Below are positions 1 through 8,065 of a DNA stretch of 64,000 bases, in pieces; the first letter of the stretch is position 1; every line of letters begins with the position of its first letter. Under the pieces are notes generated by a model. That model worked only from the letters and a program-made list of their open reading frames with translations, made no database searches and was not told where the DNA came from. The DNA is taken from contig NZ_JBHMEZ010000032.1 in assembly GCF_042427615.1 (NCBI RefSeq), positions 1 to 64,000 on the forward strand. The letters are read 5' to 3'. The translations under genes and the position numbers were made by a program. Source of the stretch: Formosa undariae. GTDB taxonomy: Bacteria > Bacteroidota > Bacteroidia > Flavobacteriales > Flavobacteriaceae.

Positions 1-425
1 CTGTACTCAAATGCGATTCTACTTTTTTTAGGAAGCAAGGTAATTTTATACATTAACCATGTTTCAAATTCTGCCGAAATAAAGGTGCATTCGACATCAT
101 TTTTATCCTGACACGGTGCAATACTATCGTGAAGGGTTTTAATAGACTCAGATTTTCTAATATAATCAATACAACGATTGCGTACCATAAAAGACAAGTA
201 CGCCGATAAGTTGTTTATTTTTTCTGTGTTATCTCTTTTTTCCCAAAGCTTTATAAAACAATCCTGAACAAGACTTTGCGCCTTATCCATATCGTTTACA
301 TAACCGTTAGCTTTAAAACATAGGCCTTCATAATATTTACGAAAAACAAAGTTGAAAGCTTGTTCGCTTCCATTCTGAAGTTCGGTTAATAAAAATGCGT
401 CCGAAGTAAACCTATTATTTATCAT
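1..425 (-). CDS. ECF-type RNA polymerase sigma-70 factor (3' end cut by window edge)
   Basis: The reading frame starts with ATG at 425 and runs off the left edge, giving about 141 residues. It shows the sigma-70 region 2 pattern of Bacteroidota ECF factors: FVFRKYYEGLCFKANGY, then a D-x-A-x-x-L-V-Q-D-x-F-I-K-L-W-E-K stretch, then LSAYLSFMVRNRCIDYIRK. The start of region 4 (LLPKKSRIAFEYS) is reached before the edge. ECF factors of this type usually pair with a FecR-like anti-sigma and a SusC/D transporter, and such partners would lie to the left. The gene follows the sulfatase stop by 23 nt on the same strand, so the two are probably co-transcribed. A 13-bp palindrome lies in that gap. Identification as an ECF factor is firm; its target genes are unknown. 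Confidence 0.9.
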   Translation of the reverse strand, partial: MINNRFTSDAFLLTELQNGSEQAFNFVFRKYYEGLCFKANGYVNDMDKAQSLVQDCFIKLWEKRDNTEKINNLSAYLSFMVRNRCIDYIRKSESIKTLHDSIAPCQDKNDVECTFISAEFETWLMYKITLLPKKSRIAFEY

Positions 426-430
426 AAGAG

Positions 431-443
431 AACTATTATAGTT
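431..443. promoter_or_regulatory. Short palindrome before the sigma factor start
   Basis: A perfect palindrome of two 6-bp arms (AACTAT / ATAGTT) around one central base lies in the 23-nt gap between the sulfatase stop and the sigma factor ATG. The same arms, with a 2-base centre, recur at 2183-2196 in front of the sulfatase. It may be an operator or a ribosome-site hairpin; no function is shown. Confidence 0.3.
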
Positions 444-448
444 ATTGA

Positions 449-2065
449 TTAAATTATACTTTGCCTCACTTTAAACCAACCGTTACTCAAATCACCATTA
501 CATTCGTCAATTAAAATTTGCTTTAATTGCTCTGCCTTCTCTTTATTTGAATCGATTATATTGTGTTCCTCTTTATAATCATCTCGTAAATTATACAGCT
601 GAAATATATTGTCTTTAGCATAATGTCTTAACTTCCATCCTTCTTTTGTTACAATTGAAGGTCCGAAAAACGAAGAGTAAACCACATAGTCGTGAGCCTC
701 ACCTTCGCTACCTAATAAGTTAGGCAAATACGAAATTCCATCTTTATCTTCTGGTAACGAGAAACCTGTTAAATCGGCAAAAGTCGCCATTAAATCGTAA
801 TTAGCAACGAGCTGATTAGACGTTACACCTGCCTTAATTTTTCCTGGCCAACGTGCGATAAGAGGCACTCTTACTCCGCCTTCCCAATTGGTACGTTTTA
901 AACCTGCCATACCATCGTTACCATCAAAGACATCTCCAGCGATATCACTATAATATTTTGTATTTATTTCATCGAAAGCCTCTCCTGTTTGCATATTTCT
1001 AGTAGGCTTAACAATACGTCCTTCTTCCGTATAATATATTTCGTGTCCGTTATCTCCTGTAAATATGACTATAGTATTATCATCTATCCCTAAGGTTTTC
1101 AATTCATCCATAATAATACCTACATGATCGTCGAGCATTTTAACCATAGATGCATATTCTTTCTCAATTTGAGTCAGTCTCTCGTCGTTTTTATACTCTT
1201 CGGCCACTTCAGGAATAGACACAGGACCATGAGGCAACTGTGTTGGATGATAAAGAAAAAATGGCTTATCCTTATTCTCTCTTATAAACCCAAGTATTTT
1301 TTCTAAGAATATATTTTGAGAATACTGCGCTTTCCCTTCCATATCCCATCTATCAGCAAAAGCTTTCTCGGTTTCACGTTCTATTGTTTTCCCACTATCG
1401 GCTCTTGTATTTCCTTCAATATTGACTAAATTACCATTTTCAAATAGAAAAGGCGGATAAAAACCATGACATCTTACATGGTCTAAGAAACCATAGTAAT
1501 AATCCCAACCATGGCGTTTCATATCGCGATCTGAAACCGAAAATCCCCATTCAAGCTTTCCAACTTCCCCTGTTACATATCCAGACTCTTTAAAAACTTG
1601 CGGAAGAAACACTTCATCGTCTCCAATTGGACCCGTTTTTTCATTTAATCGCGTTTCAATTTCTTCTTGAGTCATTTTACCTGAAGATATATTTTTATAA
1701 ATACCCCCACTTGTAAGTTTCCAACGATCTCCATGCACATCGTGATACCCTGTTATAAGACTTGCTCTAGCTGGTGCACAAAACATAACACCATAAGCAT
1801 TCTCATATCGCATCCCTTCGTGCGCTAATTTATCTATGTTAGGTGTTTTTATTATTTTCTGACCTTCGACAGAAAGCAACCCACGACCTAAATCATCGGC
1901 ATATATAAGTATTACGTTTGGCTTACTTGTATCCTTTAAAATGACTTCTTTTTTCTCAGAACCACAACTTGTTAGTATTATCCCTAACAACATTAATACA
2001 ATACAATTTTTCACTACCATATAATTAGCTAATTTTAAAAACCTTAAAACAAATATGCTTTTCAA
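449..2065 (-). CDS. Type I sulfatase lipoprotein with variant GKLEWG motif
   Basis: Formylglycine-dependent sulfatase (S1 family, alkaline-phosphatase fold) that hydrolyses sulfate esters on glycans. The maturation motif is C96-A-P-A-R100, the calcium ligands D57-D58 and D338-N339 (TGDNG) are present, and H279 lies in PHGP. The usual GKWHxG active-site loop reads GKLEWG (K170 kept, the histidine replaced), which sets it apart from most other sulfatases here. The N-terminus carries a lipoprotein signal ending ILTSC (C34). An internal ATG at 2020 would give a more compact signal peptide and may be the true start. The sigma factor follows 23 nt downstream, and the operon starting at 2311 diverges from it. 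Sulfatase identity is secure; the sugar substrate is not readable. Confidence 0.93.
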   Translation of the reverse strand: MKSIFVLRFLKLANYMVVKNCIVLMLLGIILTSCGSEKKEVILKDTSKPNVILIYADDLGRGLLSVEGQKIIKTPNIDKLAHEGMRYENAYGVMFCAPARASLITGYHDVHGDRWKLTSGGIYKNISSGKMTQEEIETRLNEKTGPIGDDEVFLPQVFKESGYVTGEVGKLEWGFSVSDRDMKRHGWDYYYGFLDHVRCHGFYPPFLFENGNLVNIEGNTRADSGKTIERETEKAFADRWDMEGKAQYSQNIFLEKILGFIRENKDKPFFLYHPTQLPHGPVSIPEVAEEYKNDERLTQIEKEYASMVKMLDDHVGIIMDELKTLGIDDNTIVIFTGDNGHEIYYTEEGRIVKPTRNMQTGEAFDEINTKYYSDIAGDVFDGNDGMAGLKRTNWEGGVRVPLIARWPGKIKAGVTSNQLVANYDLMATFADLTGFSLPEDKDGISYLPNLLGSEGEAHDYVVYSSFFGPSIVTKEGWKLRHYAKDNIFQLYNLRDDYKEEHNIIDSNKEKAEQLKQILIDECNGDLSNGWFKVRQSII

Positions 2066-2167
2066 ATAAGATTTTAGAATTCTTAATACAATCTTAACGC
2101 TCTAAAGATATTAAAACTACATTAATATAATGAAATAATAATACAACAAATTGTTAAACATAATTTC

Positions 2168-2200
2168 AACTAACTGAAAAACAACTATTTATAGTTAGTT
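2168..2200. promoter_or_regulatory. Nested inverted repeats in the divergent intergenic region
   Basis: The 245-nt divergent gap contains an 8-bp inverted repeat (AACTAACT at 2168-2175, AGTTAGTT at 2193-2200) enclosing a second palindrome (AACTAT TT ATAGTT, 2183-2196). The inner one matches the palindrome at 431-443. The position between divergent genes suits an operator for either or both. Confidence 0.35.
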
Positions 2201-2253
2201 AAATACAAAATACATGAAATTATAAATGTAATTTAATTGTAAATATAAAATAA

Positions 2254-2292
2254 ATGGCATACTTTTAAATATTATATTTAAAAGTATGCCAT
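2254..2292. promoter_or_regulatory. Perfect 17-bp inverted repeat (hairpin) upstream of the plus-strand operon
   Basis: Arms 2254-2270 and 2276-2292 are exact reverse complements around a 5-nt loop, ending 18 nt before the ATG at 2311. Because the flanking genes diverge, this is not a 3' terminator for either. It is either a 5'-leader hairpin or a strong two-fold operator controlling the 22-kb operon that follows. Confidence 0.6.
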
Positions 2293-2310
2293 AACTACTA
2301 AACCATTTTC

Positions 2311-3879
2311 ATGTTAAAACGAGTTGCTTATCTTTCAATGATTCTAACTTTTTCTGTTTTTTGTACATTTTCATGTGCTGACGAAAAAAAAGAACTTACC
2401 GCCTCAAAATCAACCTCTCCAAGACCAAACATTCTATTTATTCCTGTAGACGATTTACGTCCAGAATTAGGAGCTTACGGAAACACCTCTATAAAAACAC
2501 CAAACATAGATGCCTTGGCAAAAGATGGCGTGGTATTCACTAGAGCATATTGCCAACAAGCGGTATGCAATCCTTCTCGCGCAAGTTTACTTACAGGTTT
2601 GCGTCCAGACGCGATTCAGGTTTGGGATTTAGCAACAAAGTTCAGAAACAACGTTCCCGATGTTGTCACACTACCTCAATACTTTAAACAAAATGGTTAT
2701 ACGACTATAGGTATAGGAAAAACGTTTCATAACGATATTCCTGATTACTTATCATGGACAGAAAGACTTCATCTTAAAGGATTCCCTTACGATCCAGATG
2801 CTGTTTACGCAGATGATGTAAATCTAAAATTATTAGAAGCTAAAAAACAAGAAATAATAGCGCAGGGTAAAAACAGAATTGATCCTTTGGGCGAATGGTA
2901 TCTAAAGGCTAATGCTACAGAAGGTCCAGATGTAGAAGACGATGCTTATTACGACGGAGCACAAACCACTTACGCTATAAAAAGATTACAAAAATTAGCA
3001 GCTACAAAGGAGCCGTTTTTTCTATCGGTAGGTTACTACAAACCGCACTTACCTTTTAATGCTCCTAAAAAATATTGGGATTTATACGACAGAGATTCTA
3101 TACCGTTAGCCACAAACCAATACCCTCCAATAGATAGTCCAGACTTTACAGTTCATGGCGATCAAGAATTAAGAAACTACGACGATAGTCATGATTTACC
3201 GCTCTCTTCTGAAAAACCTTGGAGCGAGGACAAACAGCGAGAAGTAAAACACGGATACTATGCTAGTGTATCTTACACAGACGCTCAGATAGGAAAACTA
3301 ATAGACGAACTAAAACGTCTAGACTTAATGGACAATACAATTATTGTACTTTGGGGAGACCACGGTTATAAATTAGGAGAACACAATAGCTGGAGTAAAA
3401 TGTCTAATTACGATATCGATGCCCATGTCCCTATGATAATGAGTGGAGCAAAAATAAAAGCAAAAGGGCGTAAAACAAATGCATTAACAGAACTCGTAGA
3501 TATTTATCCTTCACTTTGCGAGATGGCAGGATTAGCAATTCCCGAGAATTTACAAGGCACAAGTTTTGTTCCTTTATTAGAGAATCCAAATGCTAAATGG
3601 AAGGAAGCAGCTTACAGTCAGTATTTATTAGGAAGATTCGGTACTGCCGAAACCAGAAAAAAAGAACGTATGGGCTATTCTGTAAGAACAGATAAATACA
3701 GATATATAGAATGGTATGATTGGGATAAAGACTTAAAAAAGAGAGGCGACTATATAGCTAGCGAACTTTTTGATCACGATACAGATCCTCAGGAAAATCA
3801 GAATTTAGCCAATATTCAGGATAACTCGAACACCATAAAAGAACTCTCTAAACTCTTAGACAAAAATTTTAAACATTAA
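2311..3879 (+). CDS. Iduronate-2-sulfatase-like type I sulfatase, lipoprotein
   Basis: 522 residues. It resembles the iduronate-2-sulfatase group (the S1_7-like type, by motif): VDDLRPELGAYG near the N-terminus with metal ligands D47-D48, maturation motif C86-N-P-S-R90, the group-typical GKTFH (K137, H140) in place of GKWH, YYKPHLPF with H246, and LWGDHGYKLGEH with D350-H351 and K354. A lipoprotein signal ends at C22 (CTFSC), pointing to membrane anchoring. It is the first gene of the long plus-strand operon, directly behind the 2254-2292 hairpin; the next sulfatase follows after 100 nt. The substrate could be a 2-sulfated uronic acid or another 2-sulfated sugar, and the motif class alone does not decide. 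Confidence 0.92.
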   Translation: MLKRVAYLSMILTFSVFCTFSCADEKKELTASKSTSPRPNILFIPVDDLRPELGAYGNTSIKTPNIDALAKDGVVFTRAYCQQAVCNPSRASLLTGLRPDAIQVWDLATKFRNNVPDVVTLPQYFKQNGYTTIGIGKTFHNDIPDYLSWTERLHLKGFPYDPDAVYADDVNLKLLEAKKQEIIAQGKNRIDPLGEWYLKANATEGPDVEDDAYYDGAQTTYAIKRLQKLAATKEPFFLSVGYYKPHLPFNAPKKYWDLYDRDSIPLATNQYPPIDSPDFTVHGDQELRNYDDSHDLPLSSEKPWSEDKQREVKHGYYASVSYTDAQIGKLIDELKRLDLMDNTIIVLWGDHGYKLGEHNSWSKMSNYDIDAHVPMIMSGAKIKAKGRKTNALTELVDIYPSLCEMAGLAIPENLQGTSFVPLLENPNAKWKEAAYSQYLLGRFGTAETRKKERMGYSVRTDKYRYIEWYDWDKDLKKRGDYIASELFDHDTDPQENQNLANIQDNSNTIKELSKLLDKNFKH

Positions 3880-3979
3880 AAGATTTAGCCAATCATGATA
3901 CTTTTCTCACAACACATAGGGTAACAAGCATTTATAACCGTCCTAAACGTATAACACCTCTTTATCGAAATTTTTTAAT

Positions 3980-5434
3980 ATGCAAATACAACTACTTTCT
4001 AAAAATGCATTGTTATTAATAACAGTAGCGTTATTTTACATTAGCACATCTGCGCAAACTTCAAAAAAACCTAATGTCGTATTCTTTTTAGTCGATGATT
4101 TAGGCTGGATGGACATCGCCGCAAATGGTAGTAAATTTTACGAAACACCTAATATAGATCAATTAGCAAAGGATGGTGTTCGTTTTACACAAGCTTACGT
4201 TCCCTCTCCTATTTGCTCTCCTGCAAGAGCTTCAATTTTAACAGGAAAAAATCCTGCTAGGATTAATCTAACGCAATGGATTGGAGGTCCAGGAAATCCG
4301 GATTACGTAAGAAATTTACCTCTTGAAGAAGTTGTGTTCCCAGAATTACTACAAGATGCTGGTTACAAAACTATTTTCTTAGGAAAATGGCATCTAAGTA
4401 ACACAGAAGGTGGAGAAAAATATTGGCCAAACAATCAAGGTTTCGATATAAATATTGCTGGACACCACAGGGGTGGACTTTATATTAAAAACAAATATTT
4501 TTCACCTTGGGACATTCCAAATTTAGAAAATGGTCCTGAAGGCGAATACATGACTGACCGTCTGGCTAACGAAGCCGTCGGTTTTATTGATAAAAATAAT
4601 AAGAATCCGTTCTTACTTTACTTTTCTTTTTATTCTGTTCACGCACCCTTTGATGCACCAGAAGATCGTATAGAAAAATTTAACAAAAAGAAAGACGCTT
4701 TAGCACTAACAGACGCAGACCGATTTGCAGAAGAAACGGACGCAGAAAAACCTTTTAAATACAGAACACAACAAGATCATCCAACCTACGCGGCAATGGT
4801 TAAATCTATGGATATGGCTGTAGGTAAAGTTTTAGATAAACTAAAAGAAAAAAACATAGCGGATAATACAGTTGTTGTATTCTTTTCAGACAATGGAGGT
4901 TTATCGACTTCGGAAGGAACTCCAACTTCCAATGCACCATTACGTGCAGGAAAAGGTTGGTTATACGAAGGCGGAATAAGAGAGCCTGCTATTATAAAAT
5001 GGCCAGGAGTTGCTAAAGCAGGAACTGTGTCTGACGCGCTTATTTCAGGCATGGACTTCTACCCTACAATCTTAGAAATGACAGGTCAGCCACTACGTCC
5101 AGATTTACATATAGACGGAAAAAGCTTGGTTCCTTTACTTAAAAATGAATCTAAGAAAGTCCATGACGTGCTCTATTTTCACTATCCACATATATCCAAT
5201 CAAAAAGGAGGACCTAGTAGCGCAATTAGAGATGGCGATTACAAATTAATAGTGTTCTTAAACGACAACAAATTCGAGTTATATAATATTAAAAATGATA
5301 TTGGAGAGCGACATAATTTAGCTTCAGAATTACCAGAAATGACAAATCATTTATATAAAAAACTATATGACTGGTGGGATGAGGTTGATGCTAAATTCCC
5401 AAAAGAATTTGTAAAAAAAGCACCCATAAAATAA
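3980..5434 (+). CDS. Arylsulfatase A-like type I sulfatase, secreted
   Basis: 484 residues with a cleavable signal (ending ISTSAQ) and no lipobox cysteine, so likely periplasmic. Motifs: D39-D40 (LVDDLGWMD), maturation C79-S-P-A-R83 followed by ILTGKNPARINLTQW, GKWH with K136 and H138, HAPFDAP, and FFSDNGG. The TGKNPAR-N-x-T-x-W stretch is common in marine Bacteroidota arylsulfatases of the S1_16-like type (recalled, not searched). The C-terminal part holds the usual subdomain (IRDGDYKLIVFLNDNKFELYN). It lies 35 nt before the trimodular esterase in the same direction. Confidence 0.92.
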   Translation: MQIQLLSKNALLLITVALFYISTSAQTSKKPNVVFFLVDDLGWMDIAANGSKFYETPNIDQLAKDGVRFTQAYVPSPICSPARASILTGKNPARINLTQWIGGPGNPDYVRNLPLEEVVFPELLQDAGYKTIFLGKWHLSNTEGGEKYWPNNQGFDINIAGHHRGGLYIKNKYFSPWDIPNLENGPEGEYMTDRLANEAVGFIDKNNKNPFLLYFSFYSVHAPFDAPEDRIEKFNKKKDALALTDADRFAEETDAEKPFKYRTQQDHPTYAAMVKSMDMAVGKVLDKLKEKNIADNTVVVFFSDNGGLSTSEGTPTSNAPLRAGKGWLYEGGIREPAIIKWPGVAKAGTVSDALISGMDFYPTILEMTGQPLRPDLHIDGKSLVPLLKNESKKVHDVLYFHYPHISNQKGGPSSAIRDGDYKLIVFLNDNKFELYNIKNDIGERHNLASELPEMTNHLYKKLYDWWDEVDAKFPKEFVKKAPIK

Positions 5435-5469
5435 ATAAAATAATCGTATCAATATAAAGCATACCCCTA

Positions 5470-8040
5470 ATGAAACTTATAAAAAATACATTTCTATTAC
5501 TCTTTACATTATTTATTTCCTTTGCCCACGCCCAAGAAGCCGAAAAAATTCGAGTGGCTTGTATAGGTAACAGTATTACATTTGGATACGGGATTAAAGA
5601 CCGGATTAAAAATGCATACCCTGCCCAACTACAACGTATGTTAGGCGATAATTATGAAGTTAAAAATTTCGGAATAAGTGGTCGCACCTTATTATCTAAA
5701 GGAAACTCACCATACATCACAACAGGTGCTTATAAACAAGCTTTAGACTACAACCCAAACATTATTTTAATTAAGTTGGGTACTAACGATAGTAAAGCGT
5801 TTAACTGGGTTTACAAAGATGAATTTAACAGCGACTACGTTAAGCTTATTAAGACCTTTCAAAGTTTAGAATCTAAACCAACAATATACCTATGTAAAGC
5901 GGCTCCTGTTTATAAAAGAGGACGAAAAATTAGCGCAGATATTGTTGAAAAGGAAATAAACCCTAGAATTGAAGCCATTGCAAAAAGTCAAAATTTAGAA
6001 ATCATTGACTTATTTACGCCTATGTTAGGAAAAGGGGATTTATTCCCTGATGCCATTCATCCAAATGGTGAAGGTGCTGGCGAATTAGCAAAATTGGTTT
6101 ACACAGCTCTTACAGGAAAAGAAGCTGTACTGGTAGACCAAAATTTCCCTGGAAAGAAAACAGATTGGAAAGGTTTTACAAAATATACTTTTGAGTACAA
6201 CAATAAAGAAGCTTTTGTTCTTGAACCTAAAAAAGCATTAGCAGGAAAACCTTGGGTATGGAGAGCACGTTTTCCTTGGTGGCATACAGAAATGGATGAA
6301 ATTTTACTAGAAGAAGGATACCATATTGCCTACATAAATACAGATAACCAATTTGGTAGCCCAAAAGCAGTAAAAGCTTGGGATAGTTTTTACAAATACT
6401 TAATCCGCTCTCACGACTTTAGTAAAAAAGTAGCTTTAGAAGGTGTCAGCCGAGGTGGATTATTTGTTTACAACTGGGCTAAAAAGAATCCAGAACTTGT
6501 AAGCTGTATTTATACTGAAGCTCCAGTTATAGATTTTAAAAGTTGGCCAGGTGGTTATGGAACAGGTATTGGTTCTGAAAAAAACTGGAACATCCTAAAA
6601 AAGGAATATGGTTTTAAATCAGATGCAGAAGCAAAAAAATATGCAAATTCACCAATGGATAATCTTGAAGTTTTAGCAAAGGCTAAAATTCCCGTAATGC
6701 ATATGATTAGTTTAACAGATTCTGTAGTTCCTCCAAAAGAAAACACCTTCCCTTTTATAAACAAATATTTAGAATTAGGAGGAAATGCTACCGTAATTAC
6801 ATGTACCGAAGGGAAACAAACTTTACACGGACACCACTTCCCTATTGAAACACCACAAATAGGTGCCGATTTTATAATATACAATACAAAAAAAGAGACG
6901 ACTTCTTTAAATTCGTCAGTCTACCATAAGTTACGAGCTGGATTACAAAACAGTAAAATAAAATTTGAACGCGAAAAAACCGGTAGAGTCGCCTTTTTAG
7001 GAGGCTCTATTACTTTTAATGGCGGTTGGAGAGATAGCATTACGGATTACCTTAAAGCTAAATTCCCTGAAACTAAATTCGAATTTATAGCCGCAGGTGT
7101 GCCATCTACAGGAAGTACTCCTGCTGCATTTAGAATGGAACAAGACGTTTTTAAGGACGGCCCAATTGATTTACTTTTTGAAGAAGCTGCGGTAAACGAC
7201 GGGACTAACGGAAGAACCAAAGAAGAACAAATACGAGCTATGGAAGGTATTGTACGCCATGCACGTTACCTGAATCCTGCAACCGATATCGTTATCATGC
7301 ACTTTGTAGATCCAGGAAAAATGAAATCGTATCGCAATGGCATAATTCCAGACGTGATACAAAACCACGAAAAAGTTGCAGCGCATTATAATATTCCAAC
7401 AATAAACCTTGCTAAAGAAGTCACCGATCGTATAGATGCAGGAGAATTTAGCTGGGCAAAAGATTTTAAGAACTTACACCCTTCACCTTTCGGACAAGGT
7501 ATTTATGCACATTCTATGTTAAGCTTGTTAGAAATGGCTTGGACAAGACCAATCGCGGAAGACGATAAAATTGGCAGCTACCCGTTACCAGACCCTTTAG
7601 ATCAATTAAATTACGACAAAGGAGAGCTAGTAGATATTCATACCGCAAAGTTAAGTGGAAACTGGCATATTGTAGAAAACTGGAAACCAGAAGACGGAAA
7701 AGCAACGAGACCTAACTATGTAGATGTTCCGTTATTAGTCGGAGACGAAATAAACAAAGGAAAAGCAACATTTACTTTTACAGGTAATACTGTAGGAATA
7801 GCTGTTGTGGCTGGTCCAGATTCTGGAACTATAGAATATCGTATCGATGGCGGAGATTGGCAAACACTAGACTTGCTAACCAACTGGAGCAGAAGTCTGC
7901 ATTTACCTTGGTTTTTTACGCTAGCTAGCGGATTAGAACACACGAAACATAAATTACAGATTAAAATAGCAGAAAACATAGACCCTTCAAAGAGAATAGG
8001 AAATGCTTGTAGAATTCGCTATTTCTATATCAATAAATAA
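5470..8040 (+). CDS. Three-domain esterase: SGNH - alpha/beta hydrolase - SGNH
   Basis: 856 residues, signal peptide ending AHAQ at 22. Domain 1 (about 26-215) is an SGNH/GDSL hydrolase: GNSITFG with S35, GTND with N106, DAIH with D194 and H197. Domain 2 (about 225-472) looks like an alpha/beta-hydrolase: G-V-S327-R-G-G elbow, candidate acid D417, histidines at 453-456. Domain 3 (about 490-690) is a second SGNH unit: GGSITFNGGW with S513, VND with N576, NLH with H670. A beta-rich tail (about 720-856) has no assigned family. All three catalytic sets look intact. Such enzymes remove acyl groups (for example acetyl) from glycans. The combination fits an acylated as well as sulfated substrate. 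The downstream gene starts 25 nt later. Confidence 0.85.
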   Translation: MKLIKNTFLLLFTLFISFAHAQEAEKIRVACIGNSITFGYGIKDRIKNAYPAQLQRMLGDNYEVKNFGISGRTLLSKGNSPYITTGAYKQALDYNPNIILIKLGTNDSKAFNWVYKDEFNSDYVKLIKTFQSLESKPTIYLCKAAPVYKRGRKISADIVEKEINPRIEAIAKSQNLEIIDLFTPMLGKGDLFPDAIHPNGEGAGELAKLVYTALTGKEAVLVDQNFPGKKTDWKGFTKYTFEYNNKEAFVLEPKKALAGKPWVWRARFPWWHTEMDEILLEEGYHIAYINTDNQFGSPKAVKAWDSFYKYLIRSHDFSKKVALEGVSRGGLFVYNWAKKNPELVSCIYTEAPVIDFKSWPGGYGTGIGSEKNWNILKKEYGFKSDAEAKKYANSPMDNLEVLAKAKIPVMHMISLTDSVVPPKENTFPFINKYLELGGNATVITCTEGKQTLHGHHFPIETPQIGADFIIYNTKKETTSLNSSVYHKLRAGLQNSKIKFEREKTGRVAFLGGSITFNGGWRDSITDYLKAKFPETKFEFIAAGVPSTGSTPAAFRMEQDVFKDGPIDLLFEEAAVNDGTNGRTKEEQIRAMEGIVRHARYLNPATDIVIMHFVDPGKMKSYRNGIIPDVIQNHEKVAAHYNIPTINLAKEVTDRIDAGEFSWAKDFKNLHPSPFGQGIYAHSMLSLLEMAWTRPIAEDDKIGSYPLPDPLDQLNYDKGELVDIHTAKLSGNWHIVENWKPEDGKATRPNYVDVPLLVGDEINKGKATFTFTGNTVGIAVVAGPDSGTIEYRIDGGDWQTLDLLTNWSRSLHLPWFFTLASGLEHTKHKLQIKIAENIDPSKRIGNACRIRYFYINK

Positions 8041-8065
8041 AACAGCACAATTACAGATCTTCACT

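Noticed and set aside
6555..6884. 109-residue minus-strand frame
   Set aside because: Antisense to the trimodular esterase; low-complexity translation and no start context.
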